From Mycoplasmataceae bacterium (lineage in GTDB: Bacteria; Bacillota_I; Bacilli_A; Mycoplasmatales; Mycoplasmoidaceae), in NCBI GenBank assembly GCA_031259945.1, contig JAIRKU010000009.1, positions 1 through 56,358 of the forward strand: a stretch of DNA of 56,358 nt, given 5' to 3'. Each line of letters starts with the position of its first letter. Position 1 is the first letter of the stretch. The position numbers and the translations under genes are program-made. The notes under the pieces are model-generated. The model searched no databases. It saw only the letters and a program-made list of their open reading frames with translations, and had not been told where the DNA came from. Positions 42,211 through 53,649 of the stretch are shown here, piece by piece.

Positions 42211-43829
42211 TTATTCACTGGATAAATTCTTTTAAAAGCTTTATCTAATCGTTTTTGTTCAATTGTGGTTCGTGTTTTTAATGCTTTACCATAGTAGTAT
42301 TTGTATCAACAAACAAAGAAAGCACAAATCATTAAAGTAGTGCCAAACTCTATTGCTAACCCAGTAGTAGCTTTTAACTTATCTTGATCTGAGGCAGAAG
42401 CCGTATATACTTGAACCATTTTTTCAATTAAGCCGTAATAGTGATATGTGAATATTAATAATAAAATTCCCAAAGTGAATATATAAAAAGCCAACTCAAA
42501 ATATTTGAATTTTATTTGTGATTTGAAGCATAGCTTGATAGTTGCTATTAACACCATAATGTAAACAAAAATAGCAATTAAAGAAGCGAAAGAGCTAAAA
42601 GCTTGCATATTGAATAAGACTCCAAAATTAACATAAGCGTTTTTATCTCATCAACCATAATTTGAAGTTAGCGAAATACCTTTAACAATGTCAGGAATAA
42701 TTAATCAAACTATTGCAACACAACACACAATACATAAGTTTAACTTAGAAGCCGAAATCGGAACTTTTTCCTTATTTAATTTAGCAAATTTATCTGGAAA
42801 AAAACCTTCATAGGCTAATGGTTGTAGTGTCGTGCCACCAAATAACGATTTTTGCATAAAAGAATACATCCGCATGCCAATGATACTAATAATAGTAATA
42901 ATAATGCCGACCCACATAATTCATGGTATACCCTTTGCCGAATCCCAAATAGAAATATTAAGACTCTCTGTGAATTGAGTGGTTGCACAAAAAAACAAGA
43001 AAGTAAAAGCAACATAAAATAATGTAGCAATTAGCATAATGACAACGATACCTTTACCAATTGTCTTTTGTGGGTTTTGCACATTTTTACCGGCGGTTGC
43101 AAATAGTTCAAACCCAATAAAAGCGAAGAAGCACGAATTAAAACATTTCACAAAATTACCAAATGATAGTTGCGAATGACTGGCTCAATAACTTAAGTTA
43201 TTTGCTCCATTAGTGCTAGTTGAATTAGTATCTTTACTAGAGGCAATAAACATCGCTAAGATTATCATTAATAAAAATGCAAATCATTTTATTAGAGCCG
43301 TGGCGTTAGATAATTTTCTATATCATCGCATACCTAACATTACCACTAATGCACAGCCAAAAAATATGCCAACAGCAATTAAATCCATTCATAAATCTGT
43401 GAATGAACCGCAATATAGAAACATTGCAGAGTCTTGGCTAATAAACGGAGCAGTAAATAATCCGCGCATCACATTCATAATTTGGTATGACAATGAAAAA
43501 GGAATGTATACATATTGCAAAAAGCCAACGAACAATCCGGTTAATTTTCCGAATGTACTTCTTGTATATACATATGCTGCACCGTTCTGACTAGCGTCAT
43601 GATAGCGCGACATCTTCGCGAAGGAAAAGGCACAAACAGTAGCAAATAAACCTTCCATCATTCAAACTAAAACAACTCAAAATCCTAAACCAGCATTGCC
43701 ACCACTGTCAGCATTAGCTAAAACGGCAAAAGAGCCGAAGAAAGAAGTACCAACTACAAAATTAAATCCAAATCAAATAAACTCCCTCAATGATAATTTG
43801 TGTGCTTCTACGAGTTTATTATGTTTCAT
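42207..43829 (-). CDS. APC-superfamily amino acid permease 2
   Basis: A 540-residue permease with about 12 helices. The first helix carries FNFVVGTSFFGSF (about 21-33), the unwound substrate region of APC proteins; LSYQIMNVMRGLF and FFAFIGFELFATAGKNVQNPQ correspond to helices 3 and 6. The basic C-terminus is cytoplasmic. It is only distantly similar to permease 1. Many TGA Trp codons. The upstream region has a TATAAT -10 bracketed by two TTTATCGA sites, suggesting regulation. Substrate not inferable. Confidence 0.87.
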
Positions 43830-43851
43830 AAGCTTTGTCTATATTCTTAAA

Positions 43852-43885
43852 TTTATCGAAATGTATTATATAGTTTATCGATAAA
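43852..43885. promoter_or_regulatory. Permease 2 promoter with two TTTATCGA operator-like sites
   Basis: TTTATCGA occurs at 43852-43859 and 43874-43881, 22 bp apart or about two helical turns. The second copy is half of the perfect 12-bp palindrome TTTATCGATAAA (43874-43885). The minus-strand TATAAT (43865-43870) lies between them. A dimeric repressor binding here could close the promoter; the regulator is unknown. Confidence 0.5.
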
Positions 43886-43990
43886 TTGAATAAAACTTCC
43901 GCATTAACCTTTGACTATAGTCGGCATGATTAATAACGCTAGTAGATGTTTTCTAAAATGTTTATATCACCAACGGAGAAGTAATTAAAC

Positions 43991-43996
43991 TATAAT
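43991..43996 (+). promoter_or_regulatory. -10 box of the xylAB operon
   Basis: TATAAT, 29 nt upstream of the xylA ATG; the leader contains GAGAGGT as ribosome binding site. No convincing -35 or catabolite-responsive element is visible in 43886-44025. Confidence 0.5.
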
Positions 43997-44025
43997 CGTA
44001 CTAATGTGAGAGAGGTAAACCAACA

Positions 44026-45345
44026 ATGAGTTATATAAATAAAATCCCTGTAATCAAATATGAAGGGAGAAATAGTAAAAACCCACTAGCTTTTCATCAT
44101 TACAATCCTGACGAAAAGTTAATGGGCAAAACGATGAAAGAACATTTAAAATTTGCAATGAGTTATTGACATACGATTAATGCTAGTGGAACCGATATGT
44201 TTGGTGGCAACACCATGGATAAAACATTTAATTCCAGCGGATTTGAAATGTATAAAGCTAAAGCTGACTTTGCGTTTGAATTAATGCATAAATTAGGTAT
44301 TGAATACTATTGTTTCCACGATATCGATGTTGCACCAGAAGGTAATACACTAGCTGAAAGTGAAAAGTATCTCAAGCAAATGACAGACTATTTATTAAAT
44401 CTACAAAAAAAATACAAGATTAAATTATTGTGAGGCACAGCAAATATGTTTAGTCATAAAATATTCATGACCGGAGCAGCAACTGGTTGTTGTGCTGATG
44501 TATATGCAATCGCAGCTGGCAAAGTAAAGGCAGCGCTTGATGCCACTATTAAATTAGGTGGCAAAGGATATGTTTTCTGAGGTGGACGAGAAGGTTACGA
44601 CACTTTATTAAACACCGATATGGGTTTAGAACTAAAACATTTGGGTAAGTTCTTACAAATGGCTCGCGATTATGGGCGTAAACATGGATTTAAAGGTGAT
44701 TTTTACATTGAACCTAAACCAAAAGAGCCAACAAAACATCAATACGATTTTGATGTTGCTACATGTGCCAACTTTTTAAGAGAATACGATCTCATAAAAG
44801 ACTTCAAAATTAATGTGGAAGCCAACCACGCAACATTAGCAGGCCACACTTTCCAGCACGAGCTACGAACAGCTAGTGTAAATGGAATATTTGGTTCAAT
44901 TGATGCTAATCAAGGTGATATGTTATTAGGTTGAGATACTGATCAATTTCCTACCAATGTTTACGATACTACCTTATGTATGTATGAAGTATTAAAAGCA
45001 GGAGGATTCAGTAATGGTGGGTTAAATTTTGATGCTAAAGCCCGCCGTGCTTCTAATACCGTGGAAGATATTATTTATTCCTATATCGCTGGAATGGATG
45101 CTTTTGCTTTAGGTTTGCGTAAAGCAGCAGCTATTATTCAAGATGGTCGAATTGATAAATTTATCAAAGAAAAATATAAATCTTACAAGATTACTTCAAT
45201 TGGCAAAAAGATTGAGAGCAATAAAACATCATTATTAGATTTATACAACTACAGTAAAAATATACCAATCGATACTATTAATATACCGAGTGGTCGCCAA
45301 GAATATCTTGAGGAAATTTTGAACGATATATTATTCAAACAATAA
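44026..45345 (+). CDS. xylA: Xylose isomerase
   Basis: A 439-residue class II xylose isomerase, full length. Active-site segments are visible: [13 protein letters not shown] (about 96-108) with the catalytic His-Asp, [15 protein letters not shown] (about 183-197), [18 protein letters not shown] (about 226-243) with the metal-binding Glu and the conserved Lys, [12 protein letters not shown], and [17 protein letters not shown]. It converts xylose to xylulose using two divalent metals. xylB follows 9 nt downstream. Four TGA Trp codons split it under the standard code. Unusual in mycoplasmas. Confidence 0.96.
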
Positions 45346-45354
45346 AGATATTTT

Positions 45355-46821
45355 ATGTTTCTAGGAATTGATGTTGGGACTAGTTCTCTAAAAGCAGTTT
45401 TAAGTGATGCTCATGGTAAGATAATAGCTACGGAGTCGGTTACCTATGGTATTAGTTTACCAAAAGAAGGATGAGTTGAACAAAATCCTAATGATTGATA
45501 TCAAGCAGAAGTCATTGCCATTAAACAATTAGGGAAAAAATTTGATTTGTCCAAAATTATCGGCGTTTCTTTTTGCGGACAAATGCATGGTTTAGTTCTA
45601 TTGGATAAAAATGATCGGATTATCCGTCCAGCCATTTTATGAAATGATAATCGTACTATTGATGAATGTAAATGACTTAACGAAAAAATTGGTAAAACTA
45701 AATTAGTAAAATACACTGGCAATATTGCTTTTACTGGTTTTACTGCCCCTAAAATATTATGAGTTAGAAATCATGAATATCAATTATTTAAAAAGATTCA
45801 CAAAATTATGTTGCCCAAAGATTACACAGCTTATAAAATGAGCGGAATATTTGCAAGTGATTATAGCGATAGTAGTGGTACTTTATATCTTGATGTTCAA
45901 CATAAAAAATGATCCAACCCAATGTTGAACATCCTAAATATTAAAGAGACACAATTGCCGAAATTATTTGATAGTTATCAAGTGATAGGCAACGTGTCAT
46001 CAACCTTTGCTAAATTAACCGGAATGTCAACTAAAACTAAAGTGATTATCGGTGGTGGCGACCAAGCGGTTGGTGCGGTGGGTACGGGCACAGTTGACAA
46101 CAATCAATTAAGCATTTCCTTGGGCACTAGTGGGGTTGTGTTCGCGGCTAGTCAAAATTTTAAACTAATACCATCAGGTGTGATGCATAGTTTTTGTCAC
46201 GCTAATGGGCGTTACCATATTATGGGTGTGATGTTATCAGCGGCCGGAGCTTTTGATTGATGAGTAAAAAACATTTTAAAAACTAACGATTACGACACCA
46301 TCAATAAGGAAATTAAAAATCATACGGCTGATAATTTATATTTTTTGCCATATTTAACAGGAGAACGTAGTCCAATCAATAATCCGTATGCGCGTGGTGA
46401 ATTCCATAAATTATCTCTAAATCATGTTCGCGGTGATATGTCTAGAGCTGTACTAGAAGGAATTAATTTCGGCCTATTAGATTGCTTAAATTCTATTTCT
46501 GCTTTAAAAATCAAACCAAAAATAGCTTGTGTTATTGGCGGAGGCGCTAAATCAGATATTTGGTTACAAATGTTGGCTGATATTTTAAATATTAAAGTAA
46601 GTAAGATTAACACAGCAGAAGGCGGAGCATTGGGCGCGATTATCTTGGCTATGGTGGGAACTAATCAATATGATAATGTGAGTACAGCTTGCAAGCATAT
46701 CATTCACGATACAAAAACGTTTATACCTAATGTAAAAAAACATAAGCACTATTTAAATAAATTTAAAAATTGAAAAGAAATGAGAAATAAATTATATCCT
46801 CCGAGCAAATCAACAGATTAA
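45355..46821 (+). CDS. xylB: Xylulokinase
   Basis: A 488-residue FGGY-family sugar kinase. N-terminal phosphate loop FLGIDVGTSSLKAV (2-15), the substrate motif GQMHGLVLLD (about 73-82), ILWNDNRT, the hinge motif GGGDQAVGAVGTG (about 233-245) with the catalytic Asp, and the late FGGY signature region including IGGGAKSDIWLQMLADIL. It phosphorylates xylulose to xylulose-5-phosphate. It pairs with xylA; no xylose transporter is in the window. Ten or so TGA Trp codons. Confidence 0.93.
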
Positions 46822-46854
46822 TCTAAACTATATAGAATTTTATTTTTATTTTTC

Positions 46855-46860
46855 TATAAT
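46855..46860 (+). promoter_or_regulatory. Leaderless promoter of efp-yqhY-nusB
   Basis: TATAAT followed by CACCATC and then the efp ATG, leaving 7 nt; the transcript would start at or next to the ATG. No ribosome binding site is seen. The upstream 46822-46854 is T-rich. Confidence 0.6.
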
Positions 46861-46867
46861 CACCATC

Positions 46868-47434
46868 ATGGCTGACATTATTTGAGCAAAGGATTTGCGA
46901 CCCGGAAACACCTTTTTGTTTAAAGGCAATTTATATCAAGTTATTGAAAATTCATTTAACAAGACCGCAATGCGTGAGGGGATTGTTAAATGTAAAGTAA
47001 AAAATTTACGTACTGGTGCAATTACAATTGAAGTATTAACTGGTGAGAAACTAGAAAAAGCCCCTGTTGCGACAGTTAAAATGTTGTTTTCTTATGATGA
47101 TGGTAATAATTTTGTGTTTATGGACAACACCACATACGAAACAACCGAAATTCCTCGTAGCCGTTTAGACTGAGAAAAAAATTTCATTGTCGAAGGAACA
47201 GAAGTTGCTATCCAAAAATATGATGACGAAATTTTAGGTGTTTCTTTACCAGATCAAATTGTGGCTACTGTTACAGATGCTGAAGAAGCGGTACAAGGTA
47301 ATACAGTAACTTCTGTACAAAAAAAAGCATGAATTGCCACAGGGTTTGAAATTAAAGTGCCTCAATTTATTAAAGTTGGTGATAAAGTTTTAATAAATAC
47401 CATAAATGGAGAATATGTAGGCAGGACACATTAA
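46868..47434 (+). CDS. efp: Elongation factor P
   Basis: A 188-residue EF-P with three beta-barrel domains: [20 protein letters not shown] at the start, [19 protein letters not shown] in domain 2, and [20 protein letters not shown] at the end. It relieves stalling at polyproline. The tip loop reads [11 protein letters not shown] with one Lys (Lys32), the position modified in other bacteria; whether it is modified here is unknown. Three TGA Trp codons, one immediately after the ATG-near IIW. Its stop abuts the yqhY start. Confidence 0.95.
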
Positions 47435-47719
47435 ATGAGCGCAATTACTCAAAATAGAAAAGGTACGATCACACTAACTGATGGGTTCATCAAACAATCA
47501 GTCATTGGATATGTTAAATCTTTTACTTCCACTAAACTAATAGATGTTGAAATAAAACAAAACGAAATCAATCGTTTTGTTTTTACGCTTTTTCTAAAAG
47601 ATTCACATAAAGAAAACTTTACTAGTGAATTAGATGCCTTATGTACTTATGTATCAAAAATGGTACGAACAAATTTACAAATTTATGGTTCTATCATCAT
47701 TGCTCAAATAACCAATTAG
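47435..47719 (+). CDS. yqhY: Asp23/Gls24-family protein YqhY-like
   Basis: A 94-residue DUF322 protein, the second Asp23 paralogue in the window. It lies between efp and nusB, as yqhY does in Bacillus, where it has been linked to acetyl-CoA carboxylase control. No fatty acid synthesis genes are seen here, so that role may not apply. The sequence is divergent; the identification rests on length, the C-terminal VSKMVRTNLQIYG pattern and synteny. Confidence 0.72.
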   Translation: MSAITQNRKGTITLTDGFIKQSVIGYVKSFTSTKLIDVEIKQNEINRFVFTLFLKDSHKENFTSELDALCTYVSKMVRTNLQIYGSIIIAQITN

Positions 47720-47721
47720 TT

Positions 47722-48117
47722 ATGATTAATGATAAGCAACAATGAAAAAAAAGAGTAGAAATATTTCGTTTTATTTTTTCCACGCTAATGATAAATAATA
47801 AAGATGCTAACGATATTAAACAAAAAGCCTTTGAAAGTTTAAAGTTTGATGGCGTCCAAATGAAAGTGGTGGAATATTTTGCCGATCATCAACAAGAAAT
47901 TATTGATTTAATTTCTAAGCAATTAGTTTCTGGCTGAACGTGAGATAGAATACCAGAAGTTGATAAAGCATTATTTATTTCAGCATATGCAGAATTTAAA
48001 GCAACTAATATTGATCGTAAAATCATTATTGATCAATCCATAATCACTATTAAACATTTTGGTGATCACGGCTCAATTAAATACATAAACGCCATTTTAG
48101 ATAAGATAATTAGGTAA
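47722..48117 (+). CDS. nusB: Transcription antitermination protein NusB
   Basis: A 131-residue all-helical protein with the NusB pattern: RVEIFRFIFSTLM at the start, LVSGWTWDRIPEVDKALFISAYAEF (about 73-97), and the C-terminal DHGSIKYINAILDKII helix. It works with NusE/S10 at boxA of rrn operons. It has an ATG 2 nt after the yqhY stop. Five TGA Trp codons make it nearly invisible under the standard code. Confidence 0.88.
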
Positions 48118-48122
48118 TCATT

Positions 48123-48716
48123 ATGAAAGACGAATCAAAACAATCTGTATCATCAGATATTAAAGATAGAGCGGTTAATTTAACGTGAACGTGATATTTG
48201 TTTTTGTTAGCAAATATTATTCTAATTATTGGAATTGCGCTTGGATGAGGTATATATGTTAATTCATTTATAGCTGGTAGTGTATACATTCCAATAATTA
48301 TTTGCAATGTTATTGGTGTTTTTTCAATGGGTTTATTTTATTTCATAGATGCAAGAGAAATATATTTGGTAAGACAGCATATTCCACAAAAATATTTTCG
48401 TTTATATTTTGCCGCTGGTTTCATTTTTATTATTAATTTAATTGTTATTTCAACTTATGTCGCATTAATTGATAAAATTCAAAGCAGTTTTGATATTAGT
48501 GATTTAAAGACTAGAATTAGTGTCACTTTTGCTATCTTATTTGCGGTTTCAGCTTTTATTTCGCTTGTAGTAATTGGCGTATATCGTTATGCTAAATATC
48601 GCATAGATTTAATTCTTTACCTTAGACGTCGTGGGGAAGTAACTATCGATAAAATCCCTGATACAACCGATGATGGAAAACAAGCTACTAGTGATTTAAC
48701 AAATCATGCAGATTAA
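48123..48716 (+). CDS. Four-helix membrane protein, unknown function
   Basis: A 197-residue protein: a charged 22-residue N-terminus, four hydrophobic segments (about 24-48, 56-78, 98-120 and 136-162), then a basic YRIDLILYLRRRGEV stretch and an acidic tail. No family is recognised. It starts 5 nt after nusB and overlaps mtaB by 11 nt, so it is part of the same operon. Confidence 0.75.
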
Positions 48717-50007
48717 AAATAAGACTTTTTCTTTCGTTACTCTAGGTTGTCGAACGAACATTGCTGAATCTAATGATATTAACAATCAATTAATTACTGC
48801 TGGTTTAAAAAAAGTTAAAGATATTGCAACTGGAACATTTTGTATTATTAATTCTTGTTGTGTGACATCTAAAGTTGAGGCAAAAACTCGTTATTTTATT
48901 AATAAAGGCATTCGCTCACAAAAATGTAAATTAATAATATTGATGGGTTGTTTTTCACAGATATATCCCAATCAAATTACAGATAAAAAAGTTGGTATTA
49001 TTTTAGGTAATAAACAAAAAACATCAATTGTAGATTTGCTTAAAAATTACAAACCATCGCATAGAAATGTTCTAGTAGAATTATTTTCCAAAAGTGATAA
49101 ATTTGAAGAATGAGAAACTTATAGTAAGTCAAATCACACTAGAGCCTTTTTAAAAATCCAAGACGGTTGTGATTTTATGTGTTCGTATTGTATCATTCCT
49201 TTTGCAAGAGGAAGACAACGATCCTTGCCTCACAAAAAAGTAATTAGTCGAATCAAAGAGTTAGTAAATAATGGTTATAAAGAAATTATTTTAACTGGTG
49301 TCAATACAGCTGGATATTTTGAAAACAAAAATTACGGTTTTTATGAATTAATCAAAGATATCAATGAATTACCAGGTAATTTTCGCATAAGGATTTCTTC
49401 GTTAGAACCATTTCAAATCAGTTATCAGCTTATTAATATCATCACTTCTAATAAAGAAAGATGATGTCAACATTTACACATTTGTATCCAATCAGCTTGC
49501 GATTCTATTATTTCAACGATGAAACGTAAATATACAGTTAAATCATTCATAGATTTGTGCAACTATATTCGCTCAAGATCACCATTAATGTCAATTACCA
49601 CTGATTGCATTGTAGGGTTTCCGACTGAAACCGAACAAAATTTTCAAGAGTCAAAGGGTAACCTTAAATTAATTCATTTTAGTGATATACATATTTTTCC
49701 ATTTTCTTCTAGGCCTTTTACCGCTGCTGGTAAATCGAAAAATATCGTTTCTGTTTTTCAAAGAAAACAACGCTTTAATGAAATCAATAATTTAAATAAG
49801 ATTGAGAAACATAAATATTTAGTATCTTTTATTGATAAAACCGTTACTGTCTTATTCGAAAAATCTCCATCAAGTACATATCAAGTTGGACATAGCGAAT
49901 ATTTTTTTAACGTTAAAGTATTAACGAAAATAGTACTCACTAATCAATTGCGTAAAATTAAAATTACTAAAGTTATTGATGGTGATGTTTATGGTGTTTT
50001 GATCTAA
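48706..50007 (+). CDS. mtaB: tRNA t6A37 methylthiotransferase (MtaB/YqeV)
   Basis: A 433-residue radical SAM methylthiotransferase. The N-terminal domain has [12 protein letters not shown] (about 12-23), INSCCVT and LMGCFSQ, carrying the three Cys of the auxiliary Fe-S cluster. The radical SAM domain has [16 protein letters not shown] (about 157-172), CxxxCxxC. A TRAM-like C-terminal domain follows. GCRTN and the domain spacing fit MtaB better than MiaB or RimO. It adds a methylthio group to t6A37 in tRNA. The stop overlaps the convergent surface gene by 4 nt. Confidence 0.9.
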
Positions 50008-52385
50008 ATATTTCGCTTAAATCGTCTTCTTGCCAAAAATAGAATACCGATAATTAGAATTATGCCTAAAACACCAAGGCATATCCATAAAATTAGATTA
50101 TTCTTAGCTTTTACATCAAAATTAAATTCATAATCTAAAGAAACTCATGATTGTGAATTAGTGTCTTTATATTTAATTTGTGCACATAATTTATTCTTGC
50201 TTGGTATTAAATTAATGTTCAATGTTTCGCCAGTTCTACGCATAAATTCATCACTTGTTTCAATAAAATAACGTTTAAATTGTTCTAGGCTTATATCATT
50301 TGGGGATCGTTCTAAAATATCAGAATTAATTTTTGCAATAGGTCTAATGTAATACGGCTTAAGATTAAATATTTTGAATGATTTATGAAGATATTCATCA
50401 TTTAAATCTAAATCGTTACATTTAACAATTGAAACATTAGCGGTACCGTTAATATCATCTCTATTATTTATTTCAAATTCCAATTGATCTATTGCATAAG
50501 AATCCAAATTATTTAATTTCATTAAATTTTTAATATTTTGATCCGTTAAATCATCAGCAATCAAATTATTATTAACTAAAACATTTGCATCAATGTCTTG
50601 AATATTTATTTCTTGTTTTTTAAACCCATGATATGTTTGTGTATATTCATGACCGTTAAAATTTATGATAATTTTTATCTGGCCAATTTTATTATTTCTA
50701 ATAATTTTATAATCGTTTTTATTTAGTATATTTTCTTCACTAATTTCTCCATATGATGTAACAAGTTGTACATATTGTTTTAATAGTAAGTTATCATTAA
50801 TTTCATTGGTAAAATAATTACTATTAAATTTAATATCGTTTGTTGCTAAATTTATATCTGTTATTTTTGGCTTATCTAAAGTGTAAATACCATCAGATGA
50901 GCTTTTGATAATAGTGCTATCATTAGTTATTTTTGTGACATTTTGTTCGCCTATATACATGTCTGGAGTATTAATTTCATTTAAAGTTATGCTATCGAAT
51001 TTAAATTTGAAGTCTCCATCTTGGTTGCTATTTAATAATAAACTTACACCATTAACTAAATCAGATAAATTAACTGTTTTACTTTCACCCATCCATTTAT
51101 TAGGTTCTTTAGGATTAGCTATTTCATAGTTTAACGTCAACTTGCCTTCTTTACATAAATCATGAAAAACGGGCAAAGGATTATCAAATTTATTAAACCC
51201 TAATGAAGTGGCTACTTTCGTTTCATCAGTATAAATGTTACAATCTTTAGAATGTATTAAAGTATTGAAATAACACGATGGTCCAAGAAAAACCATCGGC
51301 AATCATGGGTCTATTTTTCCTTCAAACCTTTTAATTCAAGAATCATCTATTACATTCATATCAATTAGATTGTTAAATATTTCATTGGTAAATGAATGAT
51401 GTTTACTATTAAGTTCTTTTCAGTCGTTGTATCATATTTTGTGTTTTTCGAGATGAAACTCATTTAACTTCTGAGCATTTTCGATAAACTTTCTATTAAT
51501 ACCTAAACGAATAGCTTTATTATTGTAGCTGCCTCCAGTAATACTTATTACATTATTTAAATCATAAGTCGCCGCCATTGGCATTTCGTAGTTAACATAT
51601 TTTAAATCGATGATATTATCGTGAGGGCTTAGCCCTTCTCCTCTAAGCTGAAAGATATCAAAATCTTTATTTTTAGCTGTTGGTGAAAAATTTTCTTTTA
51701 AAAAAATTGCAGGCATTGCGTCAGCATAAATGCGTGAATTTATGGATGCATTAACACCTAAATTTATATCTTTTATGCTTGGGAAAATAATAGGACTACC
51801 GTTCTCATCAGAGAATGTACATTCGGAATGAAAATCAGCAAATTTATTATTTATGGGTAAGCAATTAACATCATTTAATGAAAAAATCAGAGGAGCTAGC
51901 CCAAAATGTCCCCTAACTAAACTTAAATTACATTTCAAGTTATTTAAATATGGACTAGTCCAATCTTGAATACGATCGTCAAGATCCTTATTGGTTTCAT
52001 CATAACAGTAATTTGCCACTTTTTGAATACCAAAATTCTGCCCACTTGTTGTAGGCGTTATTTGGTGACAATTTTGCATCATCTTCATTGTATCAATGTT
52101 TTGACTATCGCTACTTAAATATACTTTTTTAATTGTGTTAGAAATTTTAATGGTGTGTAAATGCGGACTTCAATCAATACCTCAGTGATAATAGTCTGAT
52201 TGACAAGTTGTAATCTGTTCACACTCTGTAACAACATTAGCAGTCTTTAAATATTCATTTTCATCACATAAACCTTTCATATTAGGTTTAGTGTTTACAT
52301 CTGGTTTTATTGATGTTGTTGCTATTGGTAAACAAATTGTAATGCTAGATATACACCAACCCATTATTTTTAATATTTTTTGCAT
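50004..52385 (-). CDS. Large surface protein with C-terminal membrane anchor
   Basis: A 793-residue protein recovered by reading TGA as Trp. The N-terminus (MQKILKIMGWCISS...) is a signal sequence; no lipobox is evident. The long polar exterior is Asn/Asp-rich, and near the C-terminus a single helix (NLILWICLGVLGIILI...) is followed by RRRFKRN, a stop-transfer anchor leaving a basic cytoplasmic tail. AAGGAG sits about 5 nt upstream of ATG 52385. Pairs of Cys in the N-terminal third (such as CEQITTC) might form disulfides. No domain recognised; likely an adhesin-type or other exposed protein (inference). Confidence 0.8.
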
Positions 52386-52547
52386 CTTTACTCCTTGGTT
52401 ATTTTGTTGCCTATATTCTATAAACTAAAAAAAAGAAAATTTCTTTCGGAATTTTTTTTGTTTTTATTTTCATTAAATTTTAATATTAACTATTCTCTTC
52501 ACATTTCAAAGATGCGTTTATAATCAACAAAGAATTTAAAAATAATT

Positions 52548-53499
52548 ATGTCGCTTACTAAAAAAAACTAAAATAGGAATTAATCCATTATGAGTAGGCA
52601 TCGGTTTTCTTTTTTTTGCAGTCGTTTGTTTACTAATAGGATCATTTTGAGACTTTCAAATTAGTAAGAGTATAGCTGGACTAGACTCTACTAAATGAAG
52701 TCAATCTTTTGGCAATCGCTTTAGTTTTATACCGGGTACAATCGGTTCTGTCTTAGCAGCGTTTGTTGGTTCGTGTCTTATATTGTCACAACCACATCGA
52801 TTTGTAAAAATATCTTATAAACGAATCTATTTAGTGTTGGCTTATTTGCTAATTGGCGCTTTAGTTTGATTTCAATGTTATGATGGTATGATTCGTGAAT
52901 TTTTTTATTCTTTTAATCTAAACACTAACATGCCTTCTAATAAACCTACTGGTGATTTTGGTGTTTTGTATGCATTTGCTGCAGCAATATCATTGATGGT
53001 GCTTAGCTCTCTTCTTATTCATTTTAAATTAGCGCGATATAGAGGGCTATTATTTAAATGAGCTCTTTATGCTCTTTTAACTATTGGAATTCAATGGTTA
53101 ATTATTGTTACATGTAAAAATAATTTACCACGAGAAAGATTTTTACATATCAATGGTGATGAAAGCAAATTTAAACCATGATATTCATTGATATGAAATA
53201 AATCTGATGGTAGCGGCTTTAGTTATTCTTCTTTTCCAAGCGGACACACCAATTGAGCTATTACTTTGATATTGTTGTATCCATTGGTTTATTCAACGGC
53301 ACCTAAAAAACAATGATTACAAATCGTAACAATTGGTTTTATCGCTGTAATTGTAGTGTTAACAATGTTCGCTAGAATTCAATCAGCTTATCATTACTTA
53401 AGCGATACCGCTATGTCTGTCTTTGTTGGCGCTATTTGCAGCAGTTCTATTTATCTTTGCTTTCACAAGTGGGTAAAATTTAATAATTCTAATAGTTAA
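52548..53499 (+). CDS. PAP2-family phosphatase, out of frame at an A8 tract
   Basis: A membrane protein of about 315 residues with the three PAP2/phosphatidate phosphatase motifs: KNNLPRERF, SSFPSGHTNW (catalytic His), and RIQSAYHYLSDT (catalytic His and Asp). No ATG, GTG or TTG opens this frame near the N-terminus. The ATG at 52548 (MSLTKK...) lies in another frame and hits a stop after seven codons. Removing one A from the A8 run at 52560-52567 would join them into MSLTKKTKIGINPLWVG. TATAAT at about 52520 lies upstream. Phase variation, transcriptional slippage and sequencing error are all possible. Likely substrates are phosphatidate or related lipids. Confidence 0.75.
52560..52567 (+). 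repeat. A8 homopolymer causing the PAP2 frameshift
   Basis: Eight A residues just after the sixth base of codon 4 of the PAP2 gene. A7 or A10 would give an intact frame from the ATG; A8 does not. Placement five codons from the start is the classic position of an on/off contingency tract. Confidence 0.75.
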
Positions 53500-53581
53500 A
53501 TAACATTGTTTCATACATTAATGTTCGTTTAATTTCTGCCCAGACTTTTCAACAATTATTAAGAAAAATAGAAAAATTATT

Positions 53582-53607
53582 TTTTCATCAATATTTGCTT
53601 GACAAAT
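53582..53607 (+). repeat. Left copy of 26-bp direct repeat shared with the rrn promoter
   Basis: A 26-bp stretch, including TTGACA at 53599-53604, is identical to 56176-56201 in the 16S rRNA promoter. The flanking bases differ on both sides. This copy lies 42 nt upstream of the HNH gene and may supply part of its promoter. Confidence 0.9.
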
Positions 53608-53649
53608 CCTCGGTCGGCCAAATTGAATAATTTATAGTATACTTTTATC

